From positions 1,178,001 through 1,242,000 of the forward strand of contig JACKHM010000002.1 in NCBI GenBank assembly GCA_020638995.1: a stretch of DNA of 64,000 nucleotides. Reading direction: 5' to 3'. The stretch comes from Planctomycetaceae bacterium (lineage in GTDB: Bacteria; Planctomycetota; Planctomycetia; Pirellulales; Pirellulaceae). A program made the position numbers and the translations under genes. Below, piece by piece: positions 1 through 7,384 of this stretch. Under the pieces are notes generated by a model, which had not been told where the DNA came from, searched no databases, and saw only the letters and a program-made list of their open reading frames with translations. The stretch's first letter is position 1. Each line of letters starts with the position of its first letter.

Positions 1-1043
1 TTCACAAAGGTTGGCAGGATATCCATCATGCTCGTGACGGCGTTGGTTTCCGTCCCGGCAGGGATTTTGCTTGGCCACCAAGCGATCGTCGGTTCGCGCA
101 TTCCGCCTTCCAAAGTGCTGCCCTTGCCGCCACGAAGTGGAGCATTGATCGCTCCGTGTCTTGGTTGCCCACCATTGTCGGACGTGAAGATAACCAGCGT
201 CTTCTCGTCGAGATTCAATTGACGAAGGGTGTCCAGCACCTGACCAACGCTCCAATCCACTTCTTCCACCCAATCTCCGAACAAACCATGTGCCGACTTG
301 CCATGGAAAGCCTTGCCGGGATAAAGTGGAAAGTGTACGGCGGAATGCGGAAGATACAAAAAGAACGGTTGGTCCTGATGATCCCAAACGAACTTTACCG
401 CCTCTTGCGTGTAACGCTCGACGATTGCTTGTTGGTCATCAGGCAAGACGCGTTGCAAAACTGTCTCGTTACGCAGTAATGGTAGCGGCGGTTGACCTTT
501 TGCATTCGTCTTCTTAATCGGGACGCCCAGATTACTCTTCACACCGTCTTCGGCGGGACCCATATCGTTGGAATAGGGCAGCCCGTAGTAGTAGTCGAAT
601 CCCTGACGCGTCGGCAGAAACTCTGGTTGGTCGCCCAAATGCCACTTGCCGATAATCCCCGTTGAGTATCCTTGCGACTTGAGCAACTCCGCAATGGTAA
701 TTTCGCTGGGATCAAGGCCTTCGGCATCCCCAGGGAATAATACGTGTGGTATCGACAGTACTCGCTTGGGATAGCACCCAGTCATCAGCGACGCCCGCGA
801 CGGCGAACAAACGGGCGCTGCGTAGAAGCACGTCAGCTTTCGTCCTTCTTCAGCCATACGATTCAAGTTCGGCGTGCGATTCAGCGTTGAACCATAAGGT
901 TGAATGTCGCCATATCCAAGATCATCAATATTGATGACGATAAAGTTCGGGCGGTCTGCAGCGTACGTTTTACACCAAGCAATTCCCTGCAAGAGCAGGG
1001 CGGCAAGCAAAGCAATTCGCTTCGACATATGGCACCAATTCAT
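1..1043 (-). CDS. Secreted type I (formylglycine) sulfatase, C-terminus cut off by window edge
   Basis: The minus strand reads open from an ATG at 1043 to the window start, giving about 347 residues of the N-terminal part of a sulfatase. Sulfatases of this family hydrolyse sulfate esters, in planctomycetes typically on algal polysaccharides; the substrate cannot be read here. A hydrophobic stretch (residues 9-29) looks like a signal peptide, so a periplasmic or outside location is inferred. The metal-binding Asp pair is at residues 40-41 (IDDLGYGD). The CxPxR motif that is converted to formylglycine is CSPSR at 79-83. GKWHLG supplies the conserved Lys and His near 133-135, and a later TSDNGG supplies the Asp-Asn pair. 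GGAGAG about nine bases upstream supports the 1043 start; an in-frame ATG at 1028 is the alternative. Activation would need a formylglycine-generating or anaerobic sulfatase-maturating enzyme, not proven here. Confidence 0.93.
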   Translation of the reverse strand, partial: MNWCHMSKRIALLAALLLQGIAWCKTYAADRPNFIVINIDDLGYGDIQPYGSTLNRTPNLNRMAEEGRKLTCFYAAPVCSPSRASLMTGCYPKRVLSIPHVLFPGDAEGLDPSEITIAELLKSQGYSTGIIGKWHLGDQPEFLPTRQGFDYYYGLPYSNDMGPAEDGVKSNLGVPIKKTNAKGQPPLPLLRNETVLQRVLPDDQQAIVERYTQEAVKFVWDHQDQPFFLYLPHSAVHFPLYPGKAFHGKSAHGLFGDWVEEVDWSVGQVLDTLRQLNLDEKTLVIFTSDNGGQPRHGAINAPLRGGKGSTLEGGMREPTIAWWPSKIPAGTETNAVTSMMDILPTFV

Positions 1044-1144
1044 AGTTCGTGTCTCTCCGTTGTTTCGCCTAGTTGTGACAGCCCACTATCGTACACCAAA
1101 ACGGTCTTCGCTTCGGCAGCACGACTACCATTCACAGGCATTAC

Positions 1145-1172
1145 TTGACATTTCCTGTACCGACGCCACACT
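1145..1172 (+). promoter_or_regulatory. Candidate sigma70-type promoter for the radical SAM operon
   Basis: A perfect -35 hexamer TTGACA at 1145-1150 is followed by a 16-base spacer and a weak -10 CACACT at 1167-1172 (3 of 6 consensus bases). The predicted start of transcription is near 1179, about 30 bases before the TTG start of the first operon gene. The strong -35 and good spacing support it; the weak -10 leaves doubt. Confidence 0.35.
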
Positions 1173-1209
1173 GACGTTCTGGCTCGTCGCGAGACCACGG
1201 AGGGAAGCC

Positions 1210-1551
1210 TTGAAAATCGCTATCTACTTTCTCGCTGTCGCTCTCGGGCTGTTGGGCTTGTTATTTCTGGTCGCCGCTGGCCAAGGGAATGCGTTACCCC
1301 GGATCGCGATTGGTCTCGTGTGCCTCCTGGCAGCGGGAGCGATCGTCGCTTTGTCGCGATTGCAGCCGGCACAGCACACTCACATCTCGAAAGTCGATCT
1401 GAGCGGCGATGTCGCGCTTGAACAGTTGACTTGTCAGCAGTGTGGCGGCTCGCTCGGCAAAGATTCCGTAACGCTTCAAGCCGGAGCGGTGTTCGTTAAC
1501 TGTGAATACTGCGGCGCCCAATATCAGCTTGAGGAGGCACCCAGGTGGTAG
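1210..1551 (+). CDS. Small membrane protein with C-terminal zinc ribbon
   Basis: This 113-residue protein has two predicted transmembrane helices (about 4-22 and 31-48). A short soluble domain follows with two Cys pairs, CQQC at 75-78 and CEYC at 98-101, a zinc-ribbon arrangement. The TTG start at 1210 is chosen because GGAGGG lies five bases upstream and the hydrophobic helix begins right there; the same frame is open back to 904, but that stretch overlaps the sulfatase start and its promoter region. It is the first gene of a five-gene operon and overlaps the next gene by seven bases. I do not recognise a family. A role as a membrane partner or tether for the radical SAM enzymes is inferred from position only. 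Confidence 0.72.
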   Translation: MKIAIYFLAVALGLLGLLFLVAAGQGNALPRIAIGLVCLLAAGAIVALSRLQPAQHTHISKVDLSGDVALEQLTCQQCGGSLGKDSVTLQAGAVFVNCEYCGAQYQLEEAPRW

Positions 1552-3092
1552 CGTTTTGGCAGGCCGTTCGACGCGATCTACTCGCGTTTCGTGAACGTAT
1601 CGTGCCCAGTGCCCCCGTAATGCCAGGCCTCTACACTTATCGCTTTGGCGACGACTGCCGCCAATCTCGCGTCCACTTGCGCATCGAACCGGATCGATCC
1701 GGTGTTTTATTTGTGGACGTAACGGACGTCGTTCACCTCAACGCTACGGCAGCCGAACTTACATCTTGGGCCTTCGACGGAATCTCAAAGGAGCAAGCGA
1801 CATCGCGGCTGATAGCGAGACACGGATCGCGTTGCCGATTCGCCTGGGAACAGGATCTCGACGCCGTCTACGAGATGGCCGCGCGACTAGCGAGTCCAGA
1901 GGATGGCTGTCCGACCTGTTCGCTCGCGTCGGTAGAGCGCGCAGAACTCTTTAGTACCGGCATTCAAGCGCCTTACAAGGCGGACCTCGCGCTCACCTAC
2001 GACTGCAACAACGACTGTCCACACTGTTACAACGAAGCCGATCGATTGGCAATGGGCTTGATGTCGGGCGAGCAATGGAAACAGGTGATCGCTAAGCTCA
2101 CCGAAGTCGGGATCCCTCACTTGATCTTCACTGGCGGCGAAGCGACGTTGCATCCTGATTTTTTAGACATCGTAAGTTATGCGGACCGGCTGGGGCCGAT
2201 TTGCGGCTTGAACACCAATGCTCGCCGTCTTTCGCAACGCAGCTATACCGAAGAGCTTGCCAAAGCGGGACTAAATCATGTCCAAGTCACCTTGGGGTCG
2301 CATCGCGCCGCTGTTCACGATCGCATGATGAATGCGCGTTGCTTCGAGCAAACGGTTCGGGGCATCGAAAATGCCATCGCCAGCGGAATGCACACAATTA
2401 CAAACACAACGCTGATGCGAATGAATGCAGAGGAGATCGAAGCCACCATCGAGTTCTTGCATTCCTTGGGCATTCGCACCTTTGCGATTAACGGCATGAT
2501 CTACTCGGGAGGCGGCTTCGACACTGGCCAAGCTATCCCCGAGCAGCAGATGGCTCCGATTCTGATTGGAATCCGCGACAAGGCCAAGTCACTGGGCATG
2601 CGATTCCTGTGGTACACCCCGACACAATACTGCCGCCTGTCGCCTGTGGAGTTGGACATCGGGGCTAAACGCTGTAACGCCGGCGAATACTCGTTGTGCG
2701 TCGAGCCAAACGGTGACGTCTTGCCTTGCCAGTCGTACTATGTGTCGGCCGGCAACGTGCTGCGTGACTCTTGGGAGTCGATGTGGAACGGCTCGTTGTT
2801 TAAGAGCTTTCGCGAACGCGAACTTGACCCTCAGGCCAGCGGCCTCCCGGAGATGTGTTGGCAGTGCCCAGACTTGCCCTTGTGCGGCGGCGGCTGTCGG
2901 ATCGAGCGCGAAGCGCAATCGGGAATTCGGGTGAGCGGAGAACCGTCACGAGGATGCGGCGGGTGCGGGGCTGGGGGGTGCCACACCAGCCCGGCAACCA
3001 CGATGGGAGGGTTTGTCAGCTTGGATTCACTCGTATTAAAGACGAAGCGTCGTGGCACAGGTGACTTTGCGAATGCCACACTTTACGGGTGA
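1545..3092 (+). CDS. Radical SAM/SPASM enzyme with PqqD-like N-terminal domain
   Basis: A 515-residue enzyme with the architecture of peptide-modifying radical SAM maturases. Residues about 50-115 resemble a PqqD-like peptide-recognition domain. The radical SAM core has CxxxCxxC at C154, C158 and C161 (within DCNNDCPHCYN), which binds the [4Fe-4S] cluster that cleaves S-adenosylmethionine. The C-terminal SPASM domain has CNAG, a PC pair, CWQC, LC and GGC, enough cysteines for auxiliary clusters. A tail then follows with CGGCGAGGC at 471-479, not part of a normal SPASM fold. The GTG start at 1545 has GAGGAGG upstream and overlaps the previous stop. The next gene is its paralogue, sharing the N-terminal region. 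The likely substrate, by inference from context, is the Cys-Ala tail of the protein encoded at 4407. The exact chemistry (thioether, epimerisation, other) cannot be read from sequence. Confidence 0.93.
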   Translation: MVAFWQAVRRDLLAFRERIVPSAPVMPGLYTYRFGDDCRQSRVHLRIEPDRSGVLFVDVTDVVHLNATAAELTSWAFDGISKEQATSRLIARHGSRCRFAWEQDLDAVYEMAARLASPEDGCPTCSLASVERAELFSTGIQAPYKADLALTYDCNNDCPHCYNEADRLAMGLMSGEQWKQVIAKLTEVGIPHLIFTGGEATLHPDFLDIVSYADRLGPICGLNTNARRLSQRSYTEELAKAGLNHVQVTLGSHRAAVHDRMMNARCFEQTVRGIENAIASGMHTITNTTLMRMNAEEIEATIEFLHSLGIRTFAINGMIYSGGGFDTGQAIPEQQMAPILIGIRDKAKSLGMRFLWYTPTQYCRLSPVELDIGAKRCNAGEYSLCVEPNGDVLPCQSYYVSAGNVLRDSWESMWNGSLFKSFRERELDPQASGLPEMCWQCPDLPLCGGGCRIEREAQSGIRVSGEPSRGCGGCGAGGCHTSPATTMGGFVSLDSLVLKTKRRGTGDFANATLYG

Positions 3093-3099
3093 TGACAGA

Positions 3100-4389
3100 A
3101 TGACGACCGCATGGACAAAACGCATCAAGAGTTGGCTGGTTCCGTCGCCCTCGGCGCCTCACCTCGCACCCAATGTGCCTCCCGGAATTTATCACTACCA
3201 ATGTGAACGTGACAGCGAGTACATCCGCTTTCACTTGCGAATCGAACCAAACGGTGAGGCATTACTGATCGCGGGCGCGTCCGAAGTTGCTCGGTTGTCG
3301 CGAGTGGGCGCCGAAGCCGCCAAGCGTTTGCTCGATGCTGAGGACCGGAATGCACTCGTCGCCTCTATCAAACATCCCAACGTCCAAAATCTATACCGCG
3401 AAGTCACTTCGCTGCTGGACGAACTTGGCAGGCCGAACTCACGATTTCCGATCTTTAACCTTTCCGATCCGATCGACAGCACGCGCGACGCGAAATTGAT
3501 CGCGCCGTTTCAAGCGGACGTAGAGATCGGCGAACCCGAAAAACTGCACGCGGTTTTGCGGCGACTTTGGGACGCCGGTATTCCGCACGTTCGGCTGCTG
3601 CACGCGCCGACTGTACGGACGTCAGAACTAGTGCGCGCCGCCGAACATGCGGAAGACATTGGGATGATTGCGGGTGTGCGAGCTTTGGCAAATTGGCTTC
3701 ATCCTGATCGCCAAATCAACCAGTTGGCCGAGGTTGGCTTGGACTATGTGGTCTGTCCATGGGGGATGACGCAGGACCTGCACCGAGAGCTGTTTGGAGC
3801 CGAAGACTATGAGGCACTGCCTGCGGTGTTGGAGCAAATCCGACAATGGGAAATGACTCCCGTCGTCGAACTCCCTCTGGTCGCCGAGACGATTGATGCC
3901 ATGATCGCTTCCATGCAGCAATTGACCGACTGGCAAGTGTCGCACATCGAGTGCTTCGCGTTGGTGGCACCAGAAACCTGGCCGGCAATCCGTTCATCGA
4001 CAACTCCATTCGCTCCCGCCGAACTCAAACAAATAGCCGCTTTCATTGAAGAGTTGCCCGACGAGCATCCTCTCCAAACGATCTGGCTGCCGCCACTTGT
4101 TTGCCGTGACTACGATTCATTGCGAGAGCGGGTATTGCAAGGTCCTCGCGCGGGCGGCGATGTCACAGTACACGTGGATGTTAACGGCGAAGTCTTTCCG
4201 CCCCGTGGCCCGCGTATCTCCGTCGGCAATCTGCTGCACGAGAGTTGGGACCGGATTTGGCAGGAAGTGGCTTTTCGTCGCTTCCGCGAACATGTCGAAG
4301 CCAATACACGATGCTCGGACTGTCCTGGTCTAGCAATTTGTGCTGCCGATTGCCCAAGCGACCCAAGAGGATGGACCGTTGACGATTAA
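3100..4389 (+). CDS. Degenerate radical SAM/SPASM paralogue without the core cluster cysteines
   Basis: The 429-residue product aligns by eye with the preceding enzyme. The N-terminal region shares PG-x-YxY, an HLRIEP stretch and the PqqD-like segment. The middle has the TIM-barrel-like register of a radical SAM core (DAGIPHVRLLHA matches VGIPHLIFTGGE). The CxxxCxxC motif is missing: the corresponding stretch reads AKLIAPFQADVEIGEPEK. The SPASM domain is partly decayed. The first Cys-x-x-Gly is gone and the Pro-Cys pair has become FPPRG, but CSDC, IC and DC near residues 405-419 remain, enough for one auxiliary cluster. The reading frame is intact, so this is a maintained pseudoenzyme rather than a pseudogene. 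ATG at 3100 sits eight bases after the previous stop; GTG 3052 and ATG 3073 are in-frame alternatives. A substrate-binding or scaffold role is inferred. Confidence 0.85.
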   Translation: MTTAWTKRIKSWLVPSPSAPHLAPNVPPGIYHYQCERDSEYIRFHLRIEPNGEALLIAGASEVARLSRVGAEAAKRLLDAEDRNALVASIKHPNVQNLYREVTSLLDELGRPNSRFPIFNLSDPIDSTRDAKLIAPFQADVEIGEPEKLHAVLRRLWDAGIPHVRLLHAPTVRTSELVRAAEHAEDIGMIAGVRALANWLHPDRQINQLAEVGLDYVVCPWGMTQDLHRELFGAEDYEALPAVLEQIRQWEMTPVVELPLVAETIDAMIASMQQLTDWQVSHIECFALVAPETWPAIRSSTTPFAPAELKQIAAFIEELPDEHPLQTIWLPPLVCRDYDSLRERVLQGPRAGGDVTVHVDVNGEVFPPRGPRISVGNLLHESWDRIWQEVAFRRFREHVEANTRCSDCPGLAICAADCPSDPRGWTVDD

Positions 4390-4406
4390 CGAGGAGTCTC
4401 AGTGAA

Positions 4407-6260
4407 GTGATCGAAGCCCGGCAATTACTCACTCGCGCCGCGATCGCGACATTCCTTTCGCTGTTTAGTTTCGGCATTCCCCACGCTGCTGCGCAGAACT
4501 ATCGCTTTCGTGTCGAAGAGTTGGATTTGCAAGCCTACGTCAATCCAGATGCATCGATTCGCCTTGAATATCGACTCGTATTCAACAATGCTCCGAACGC
4601 CGATCCAATCGACATCTTGGACATTGGTCTGCCTCATTCAAACTACAACCTCGCCCAGATGTCCGCAGCTATCGACGGTCAGAGGCTGACTACCATCCGC
4701 AAATCGGAATACGTCGATATTGGCGTCGAAGTACCGCTGATACCACCGATCCCTCCCGGCGGACGTGGCACTTTCACCTTCACATGCACAATGCCGGACA
4801 TGGTCTATCAAGATACAACAGACAAACAACTCGCTTCCCTACAAATCAAACCAACTTGGTTCGACACGGCACTTCAAACCGGAAGCACACATCTCAGGGT
4901 GGCGATTCACTTGCCGCCGGAAGTCTTGCCGGAGGAAATCAAGTATCAACAAGAGAAGACAAAGTACCACAGCCTCGTGCTGTTCGGCGAAGGAGAGGCG
5001 AAGCATATGGTGGCAGTCTGGGAATATCCGGCGCATCGACTGAGCGAACAGAACCCGAAATTGGGCGTGTCCTTTCCCAAGGGCACCATGCAGCGTGTTG
5101 TTAAGATGTCGGCGATGGGGCTGCTCGTGAAGTGGTTTGGCGAGAATAAGCATGCCCAGATCTATTCGGGGATAGCTTTGGGCGTGTTGTTTTCGGTCAC
5201 CTTTATACGCTTCTCGAATGGTACCGGTTGGATTCTCGGCTTGGGCGCGCTCGGCATGCTGATTTTTACCATGGTCACCAGCCCGGGAGTGCATCTTTCT
5301 CTGTGGCCGCCCATGATTGGCCTGTTTGGGCTGAACGAGTGGGGATTGCGCAAGCAAAGTAGACGTTATCTTCCCGCGATGGCGACGGTCGAGGGTGGCG
5401 GTATCAAGCGAGGCTTAACCGCTCCACAAGCGGCGGTGCTGCTCGAGTTGCCGCTCGGCAAAATACTGACGCTCGTCATCTTTGGGCTGCTTAAGAAAGG
5501 CGTCATCCGAATCGTGGACGAAAGTCCCTTGCGCGTCGAGGTCGTATCCAAGTTTCGTAGCACTCGCGACAACCGAAAAAGAGTCGCCGCCAAGGAAGGC
5601 ATCGTCCTCCACACCTACGAACAGCCTTTCCTCGATCGAATCATGGCTGGGTCAATTCCCGCCGCAGAACTCGACTTTCGGGATGCCGTCAGCGCCTTAA
5701 TCATGGTCACCGTACAGCGAATGAAGGGCTTCGACCTCTCCGATACGAGAGAGTATTACCGCCGGATTGTGGCTCGGGCTTGGACGGAAGCAGAGTCGAT
5801 TGGCGAGTTCCCCCAGCGTGACCAGGTTGTCGAGAGGAACTTCGACTGGATGATGTTAGACCCGGACTACTATGATCGCTTTGATACTTGGAGTTCGCGA
5901 GGGTATCACTATCGACCGAGTTGGTCTCACTCATCAGCAAGCGGCTCGCCAAACATGACGGGCGGTCGATCGTCTCCGACATCCAGTACGTCGTTTGGAG
6001 AAGTCGCTTCGTCATTCGCTGGTTGGAGCGAGAACGCCGCAGGCCAGTTCGCGAGCGCCATCGAACCGGGTTCACTCGGCTTAAAATCCGGAGGCGGGGG
6101 AATTCTTGATTTGAGCGGCGTGGATAAAGTCACCGCCGACGTCTTTGAAGCTTTGTCCGAGGCAAGTCAAAGCAGCGGTGGTGGAGGTGGTGGCGGAGGG
6201 TGTGCGTGTGCATGTGCCGGTTGCGCTTGCGCATGTGCCTGCGCGGGTGGCGGTCGATGA
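4407..6260 (+). CDS. DUF2207-like membrane protein with Gly-rich, Cys-Ala repeat C-terminal tail
   Basis: The 617-residue product starts with a signal peptide (1-29, ending HAAAQ). A beta-rich extracytoplasmic domain of the DUF2207/YciQ type follows (about 30-240). Three predicted membrane helices (about 252-268, 273-290 and 296-313) should place the rest in the cytoplasm. Residues about 335-372 match the helical, winged-helix-like segment seen after the membrane part in this family. The C-terminus runs through a Ser-rich linker into eight glycines, then CACACAGCACACACA (599-613) and GGGR. GTG at 4407 has GAGGAG ten bases upstream. The stop overlaps the methyltransferase start as ATGA, so the two are probably translationally coupled. 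DUF2207 proteins have no settled biochemical function. The tail, next to radical SAM genes, suggests a modified or metal-binding C-terminus; that is inference. Confidence 0.85.
   Translation: MIEARQLLTRAAIATFLSLFSFGIPHAAAQNYRFRVEELDLQAYVNPDASIRLEYRLVFNNAPNADPIDILDIGLPHSNYNLAQMSAAIDGQRLTTIRKSEYVDIGVEVPLIPPIPPGGRGTFTFTCTMPDMVYQDTTDKQLASLQIKPTWFDTALQTGSTHLRVAIHLPPEVLPEEIKYQQEKTKYHSLVLFGEGEAKHMVAVWEYPAHRLSEQNPKLGVSFPKGTMQRVVKMSAMGLLVKWFGENKHAQIYSGIALGVLFSVTFIRFSNGTGWILGLGALGMLIFTMVTSPGVHLSLWPPMIGLFGLNEWGLRKQSRRYLPAMATVEGGGIKRGLTAPQAAVLLELPLGKILTLVIFGLLKKGVIRIVDESPLRVEVVSKFRSTRDNRKRVAAKEGIVLHTYEQPFLDRIMAGSIPAAELDFRDAVSALIMVTVQRMKGFDLSDTREYYRRIVARAWTEAESIGEFPQRDQVVERNFDWMMLDPDYYDRFDTWSSRGYHYRPSWSHSSASGSPNMTGGRSSPTSSTSFGEVASSFAGWSENAAGQFASAIEPGSLGLKSGGGGILDLSGVDKVTADVFEALSEASQSSGGGGGGGGCACACAGCACACACAGGGR
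6201..6245 (+). repeat. Cys-Ala dipeptide repeat coding segment (seven CA units)
   Basis: Fifteen codons encode CACACAGCACACACA at the end of the DUF2207-like protein, preceded by eight glycine codons. The Cys codons alternate TGT and TGC, and the Ala codons use GCG, GCA, GCC and GCT. The repeat is therefore not a clean DNA microsatellite, and its protein sequence appears to be what is conserved. Confidence 0.9.
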
Positions 6261-6997
6261 CACACAAAGAAGTTGATCAGCAACTTCCGACTCGTCCAGA
6301 TCTACCTTCGCGGCATCTTGCGGAACGACAAGGCACCTGGCTGCAAGGTGCGCGCGCTCGTTTGCTTCGCCGTGCTGATATCGCAAACCGACGCCACATC
6401 CTTGAGATCGGTGCGGGATGGGGTTTCACGGCGGAAGAGCTCAAACGACGTTCGGCTGGCAACGTCGTCGCGCTCGACTTGTACGCCTCAGACTCGATCA
6501 ACGGTGTCGAGCAAGTGATTGGCGACGCGCAACATTTACCGTTCGCCGATCACTCGTTCGACTTGGTCTTCTCTCACCACACACTGCTGTGGATCGAGGA
6601 CCCAACACTGGCGATCTATGAAGCTCATCGTGTCTTGAAGCCGGGCGGCGTGTTCGTCGCAATCGAGCCCGATTACGGAGGCATGATGGAAATGCCGATG
6701 GAGTTCTCGGTGAAAGACATTTGGATCGCCGCGCTTACGCGGGCGGGAGCCGATCCAATGATCGGTAGAAAGCTACCGGCGTGGCTCGCGCAAGTAGGCT
6801 TCCGATGCGAGACGCGATTCCTAGATCGCCTTGAAGATCCTCATCCCGCAAGACTCGAGTTGCTGACCGAACTGGATCTAACACCCGGCGAGCTGGCGAG
6901 AGTCGCAGCAAATGAGCAGTCTGCGAGTGTGCCTGTCGTACATCTCCCGTACTGGCTGATCGTCGCCACAAAATCCGGAGCAAATCGCTCGGAGTGA
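6257..6997 (+). CDS. Class I SAM-dependent methyltransferase (UbiE/Methyltransf_11-like)
   Basis: A 246-residue methyltransferase. Motif I is ILEIGAGWG, followed by the acidic end of strand 2 (VVALDLY). Motif II/III are GDAQHLPFADHSFDLVFS and the HRVLKPGGVF loop typical of the UbiE-like group. It would transfer a methyl group from S-adenosylmethionine; the acceptor is unknown. The ATG at 6257 overlaps the previous stop (ATGA), which argues for co-translation with the DUF2207-like protein. The same frame is open back to a GTG at 6200, but that extension only reads through the Cys-Ala tail of the neighbour and is rejected. It is the last gene of the operon, ending before a strong hairpin. Methylation of the modified tail, or a function unrelated to it, are both possible. 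Confidence 0.9.
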   Translation: MTHKEVDQQLPTRPDLPSRHLAERQGTWLQGARARLLRRADIANRRHILEIGAGWGFTAEELKRRSAGNVVALDLYASDSINGVEQVIGDAQHLPFADHSFDLVFSHHTLLWIEDPTLAIYEAHRVLKPGGVFVAIEPDYGGMMEMPMEFSVKDIWIAALTRAGADPMIGRKLPAWLAQVGFRCETRFLDRLEDPHPARLELLTELDLTPGELARVAANEQSASVPVVHLPYWLIVATKSGANRSE

Positions 6998-7000
6998 AGG

Positions 7001-7058
7001 CTGTGACCGTCATGGCAACTCCGGCTTCGAGCAACTACGAAGCCGGTCAACGTCACAG
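7001..7058. terminator. Long inverted repeat between convergent genes, probable two-way terminator
   Basis: A perfect nine-base stem (CCGGCTTCG at 7021-7029, CGAAGCCGG at 7038-7046) with an eight-base loop sits inside a seven-base outer pair (CTGTGAC at 7001-7007, GTCACAG at 7052-7058). It lies between the end of the methyltransferase gene and the stop of the convergent small gene. There is no T-run, so a structure-only or bidirectional terminator is inferred. Confidence 0.5.
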
Positions 7059-7364
7059 ATGAACCGGAATCAGCCGTACTTGTTCGTCATCTGCCTTTGG
7101 CAAGGGAGGTTCAATCCATGGAATTGGTGTATTGTTGGCACTCAGTTCCGCAATGCGCCGTTTGAATTCTGGGACGAGATTACTGAACGCTTCTCGCTCA
7201 CTTGCCGCATCGCATTCTAGGTCTGCCAAGTTGGCGACACGCACATGAAAGGCTCCGGACGCCATCTTCGAAACGTAAGCGATGCAGCTAAAGACAGGTA
7301 CGTCGACAGGCCTCAGGGGATCTTGCCGATGAGCGGCAGAATCGTCATGTGGCGATGAGGTCAT
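7053..7364 (-). CDS. Small conserved hypothetical protein, HicB-like topology
   Basis: The 103-residue product is encoded 20 bases after recJ on the same strand, so the two are probably co-transcribed. The core reads as two beta strands (VFSCIAYVS, FHVRVANL), then LADLECDAASERE and a long helix ending FKRRIAEL. This resembles the compact beta-beta-alpha layout of HicB-like antitoxins, but no toxin partner is present, so function is unassigned. I chose ATG at 7364, which has TTGGGGC upstream; the frame also has a TTG at 7370. From memory, similar small proteins occur in other planctomycetes; I could not check this. Confidence 0.7.
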   Translation of the reverse strand: MTSSPHDDSAAHRQDPLRPVDVPVFSCIAYVSKMASGAFHVRVANLADLECDAASEREAFSNLVPEFKRRIAELSANNTPIPWIEPPLPKADDEQVRLIPVHL

Positions 7365-7384
7365 GTGCAATGCCCCAAGTTAAT

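Noticed and set aside
904..1209. Upstream extension of the small zinc-ribbon protein by 102 codons
   Set aside because: It would overlap the sulfatase start and the promoter. The extension has no protein-like features, and a good ribosome-binding site marks the TTG at 1210.
6200..6256. GTG start of the methyltransferase giving an extra Cys-rich N-terminus
   Set aside because: The cysteines come from reading the Cys-Ala repeat of the neighbour in another frame. ATG 6257 with ATGA overlap fits operon practice.
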